A stretch of 64,000 bases of DNA from Bryopsis sp. KO-2023 (taxonomy: Eukaryota > Chlorophyta > Ulvophyceae > Bryopsidales > Bryopsidaceae). Positions 61,599 to 64,000 of the stretch are shown here, one piece after another. Under the pieces are notes generated by a model, which saw only the letters and a list, made by a program, of their open reading frames with translations, ran no database searches and had not been told where the DNA came from. How positions within the stretch are numbered: position 1 is the first letter of the stretch; each line of letters opens with the position of its first letter. The stretch spans positions 682,001-746,000 of the forward strand of contig BSYQ01000003.1 in assembly GCA_030272585.1 (NCBI GenBank), in the 5' to 3' direction. The translations under genes and the position numbers were made by a program.

Positions 61599-62819
61599 GT
61601 TTTTGTAGAGCCAAACATATTTTTTCCCCTTGTCTTTATGTAAGCAAGAATCAAGATTTCAAGCAGAGAAAATACAACTGAAAGACCACTGCAGCTCTCA
61701 CTCTGATGAATACCCGCGAAATGCGGGAAAATGTCTATTTTAGTTTATATTTTATTTTGTATCTACAAAACTGCAAATCACGGATGCACCCCCCTCCCTC
61801 CCTCTTCCTTATCTTTTTTGTTTAACCACCTTTTTCAAAATGTCAAAACCTCCCTGCAACTCTTGTTCACATTGAACCCCATTGAATTTCTCCATAGCCC
61901 CCCAAAAAGCTTTTCTCAGTCCCTTTTCCAGTTCCACACATCCCCATCCCATCCCGCCCCCCCCTCGTGCAAAAAACAAAAGGAGACCAATAGGAACAAC
62001 AAAAAAAAGACTTTTCTTATAATCTTCTCTTCAAAAACTCCTCCACACTCCTGGCTTCAGTACTCTTCAAGCTCCTGTTTAAGATGATACGATGTCACAG
62101 ACCTTAACACTTCAAGAAACGCATATCACAATCAACAACTGAAAACATTGCAACCTAAACACAAGGATGTGTTTCGATATATCCAATACAATGTCAAACA
62201 TTGACATTCACTTCCCATGTATTCTAGAAAAATAAAGAAGGAAGGAACTATTCCCCTGAGCGTACAAAGGCAAAATTTCCAGCAATGCTGATATGGTCTG
62301 TAAATTCTGCTCCTTGCTTCGACCTAGAGATAAAAAACATCATACTACATTCAACCATTTAGTTTATTGCAGCACCAATTGAGCGGCTCTGGTGGTGCTC
62401 CACGAATGAAACTTCTTGGAGGTATTTTAGGCAACCCTGTTCCAGTTCAGCCACCTCCTCCTGCAATGCAGGCTGCTCCAGGTTTGTGTTGCAGCTGAGA
62501 CGATACTACCAAATAAAAGTCCCACATGTGCATCAGTGGATGCCTGTTTTTAGCTTTCCACTGAAATCCGATGCAACATTGTTCCTTGTGGTTTATCAAT
62601 GCATACATAAGTTAGAGAGTCACAATTTAAGAAGTCTCAAAGTCTGGGAATACCAAAGCAAACAATATCCAAAACCCCCCAGGAAAAAAAAAAGAACAGA
62701 AGCACAATCGCCAAGCGAATCCATTTGCAATCTTGTTTCTCGCTGAAATAACTGTTGCGTGCTTGCAGACATCTGACAAGTTGTATTCAATCCACAAAGA
62801 CAATAAAAATGATCCATAC

Positions 62820-63449
62820 CACTGTTGGAAGGCCTTGTGAAGGGATTGTTGGAAGGCCACCAGGGCGGGGCCACCTTGTTTTTGAATGGGAAGCAGGACT
62901 TCCCTTCCCATGTTTGCCAAAGAATACTAAACAGTTTTCTTGCTCCGATAAATGACAGATCTCCACTCAACACTCCCTACCAAATGGAAATTCTCATATT
63001 GTCATTCCAACTTACAAGCTATTGGAATAGGGTTTTTTTAATGCTTGGTTGCAAAAACATACTCACCGTTCGAAGCTTCCTCGCCTGCGTGCCCTCTGAG
63101 AAAGGCCTCTAGAACTTCTAAGCCTGTTGCTTGAAGGCCTTCTTGATGGAGGCGAGCTTCAACCTCTACGAGCCTGGAGACGAAATTTCGTCCTTCCAAC
63201 GAACTTCTCAGCGCAGGGTTGCAACCTGCGTGGAAAGACGTCCCCAGGTTGTAGTGCATCCACATAAATGCTCCACAACCTGTCGAAGCTTCGACTAGAG
63301 CCTTGTTCGCCTTTTTTAATCGTCGTCGAGTTCGCCTTTTTGCACCGCTGTCGAGGGGAAACGCACGCGGTCAGGAGCGAAGAAAGATCCTGAATATTGA
63401 CTATCCAAAAGAGCGCACACATATCTCACCTTTTCGAAGTCTCCGCCAT
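62820..63449 (-). pseudogene. Minus-strand transcript inside the transposon, product unknown
   Basis: Starts from the right inverted repeat (M-A-E-T-S-K, donor at about 63430). Exon candidates: about 63230-63066 (S-L-E-G-R-N-F-V-S-R-L and G-L-E-V-L-E-A-F-L-R-G-H, ending at gtgagt) and about 62935-62820 (N-M-G-R-E-V-L-L-P-I-Q-K-Q-G-G-P-A-L, ending near gtatgg). Both look like genuine protein sequence with helical character, but I recognise no family. The transcript runs toward the plus-strand one. Confidence 0.4.
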
Positions 63450-63696
63450 TGGTGCAAGCGAAAACGCTGGTTTGGAAGACAAAATAATACGCCCGTTTCT
63501 GGTGTCACGAGTTTCGAGCTCGGCGAGCATGCGTCCCGAGCTCGGGGTCTCGTCGTCGGTCGTGGGGAGGACGGTGCGACATGGGGACGATGCGTGCAGG
63601 TCTCACGCGAAGGGTTCATGTGAAGTGTACAATGACCAGGAAGTGGTATTTTTCGGGGTGTTCATTTGGACCAGGTTTTGGCGCAATCCATAACTC
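63361..63696 (-). repeat. Right terminal inverted repeat
   Basis: Reverse copy of 58553-58888 with no difference found by eye. It includes the ATG at 63447-63449 on the minus strand. Confidence 0.88.
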
Positions 63697-63704
63697 TTTT
63701 TGTG

Positions 63705-64000
63705 AGGGGCCGGTTAGGCTTTACGAATTTGATAAGTTGTTTCGCGTTACATAACGATCCTATTTTTTTGAAGGGGGGGGGGGGGAGGGTGTAAAACGGA
63801 TGTTTTTGTAAAATGAGTCAAAACGGATTAATTTCCTTAAAAATATCCAAGGAACTGCTGACTATTTCCAAAAAGACCACAATATCGAAAGTTTCAACAA
63901 GAGAGTCCTTCAATCCCTTATAAAATAACAAAATCTCAACGTTAAAGGACGCTGGAGAGACTTATGCTCGCAGTCCTGAACGTGGAAAAGAACCACTTTC
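63705..64000. other. Host DNA right of the transposon
   Basis: Contains a G-run near 63773-63788. No coding exon is supported before the window ends. Confidence 0.35.

Larger units (their letters stand above)
58800..62480 (+). pseudogene. Plus-strand multi-exon transcript inside the transposon, product unknown
   Basis: Exon candidates: 58800-58819 (M-A-E-T-S-K); about 59228-59343 after a tctagcag acceptor; about 59901-59938 (I-Q-N-K-R-I-H-I-D-P-I-G, then gtgagt); about 60100-60140 (Y-H-G-P-G-A-S-S-L-Y-S, then gtgaga); and 62371-62480 (H-Q-L-S-G-S-G-G-A-P-R-M-K-L-L-G-G, Pro-rich, then gtttgt). The last has clear borders (tttattgcag on its left). I recognise no family, the chain of exons is not proven to be one transcript, and at least one join would need checking for frame. 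They may be fragments captured from host genes. Confidence 0.4.
58553..63696. mobile_element. 5.1-kb DNA transposon with 336-bp inverted repeats, MuDR or Pack-MULE-like
   Basis: 58553-58888 and 63361-63696 are identical inverted copies of 336 bases (GAGTTATGGATTGCGCC... at the outer end). The 8-bp duplication tttttgtg flanks them at 58545-58552 and 63697-63704. Long identical inverted repeats with 8-9-bp duplications suit Mutator-like elements; P and Merlin types also make 8-bp duplications. Each repeat carries an ATG (58800-58802 on plus; 63447-63449 on minus) opening M-A-E-T-S-K and then a gtgaga splice donor. The interior has exon-like pieces on both strands pointing inward, as mudrA and mudrB do in maize MuDR. 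No transposase motif was found, so captured host exons (Pack-MULE) are the better guess. Confidence 0.75.

Noticed and set aside
63397..63693. 98-codon ORF found identically at 58556-58852 (minus) and here (plus)
   Set aside because: It runs across the inverted repeats of the transposon, antisense to the M-A-E-T-S-K exon, and has no known domain. Its duplication is explained by the repeats.

Overview
This window is eukaryotic nuclear DNA. The host genes are split by short GT-AG introns and resemble known eukaryotic families, and most of the sequence is transposons. I cannot name the species. The RNF10-like gene reads closest to plant and algal versions from memory, and the repeat load would suit a large-genome alga or early streptophyte, but that is a weak inference.

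Layout. Positions 1-10128 are host sequence. It holds a BTB/BACK protein gene (1-998, minus, cut by the window edge), a JMJD6-type JmjC hydroxylase gene (1982-3763, minus, five exons seen, first exon not found), a poorly resolved stretch with a few possible plus-strand exons (4850-7700), and an armadillo-repeat gene (7711-9364, minus). Positions 10134-53905 are one stack of nested transposons. Positions 54348-58294 hold a ten-exon RNF10-like RING protein gene (minus). Positions 58553-63696 are a 5.1-kb DNA transposon with 336-bp identical terminal inverted repeats.

The stack can be peeled exactly. Element B is a 5.6-kb Ty3/gypsy element (plus strand, 164-bp LTRs, target duplication cacaa). 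Its single gag-pol frame was broken three times: by a 466-bp hAT-like MITE (10775-11240), by element A (11372-47269), and by a 1.77-kb hAT-like element D (51448-53219). Element A is a 9.4-kb chromovirus (minus strand, 410-bp LTRs, target duplication gcggc). It was hit by a 1-kb TIR element E (45379-46403) and, in gag, by element C (18516-43987). Element C is a 13-kb Ty3/gypsy element present as a tandem pair sharing its middle LTR (LTR-internal-LTR-internal-LTR). Element D itself carries a tRNA-like palindrome and a truncated LINE tail that encodes part of a dUTPase. Removing each insertion plus one target duplication restores reading frames whose lengths divide by three, so the order of events is well supported. 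LTR pairs are identical or nearly so, so the stack is young.

Most informative points: the MuDR-like or Pack-MULE-like element beside RNF10, whose inverted repeats each carry the same start codon and splice donor; three different 8-bp-duplication TIR elements that each carry tRNA-like sequence; accessory Cys/His-rich proteins in elements A and C; a degenerate RING in the RNF10-like protein; and several possible recoding signals in the retroelements.
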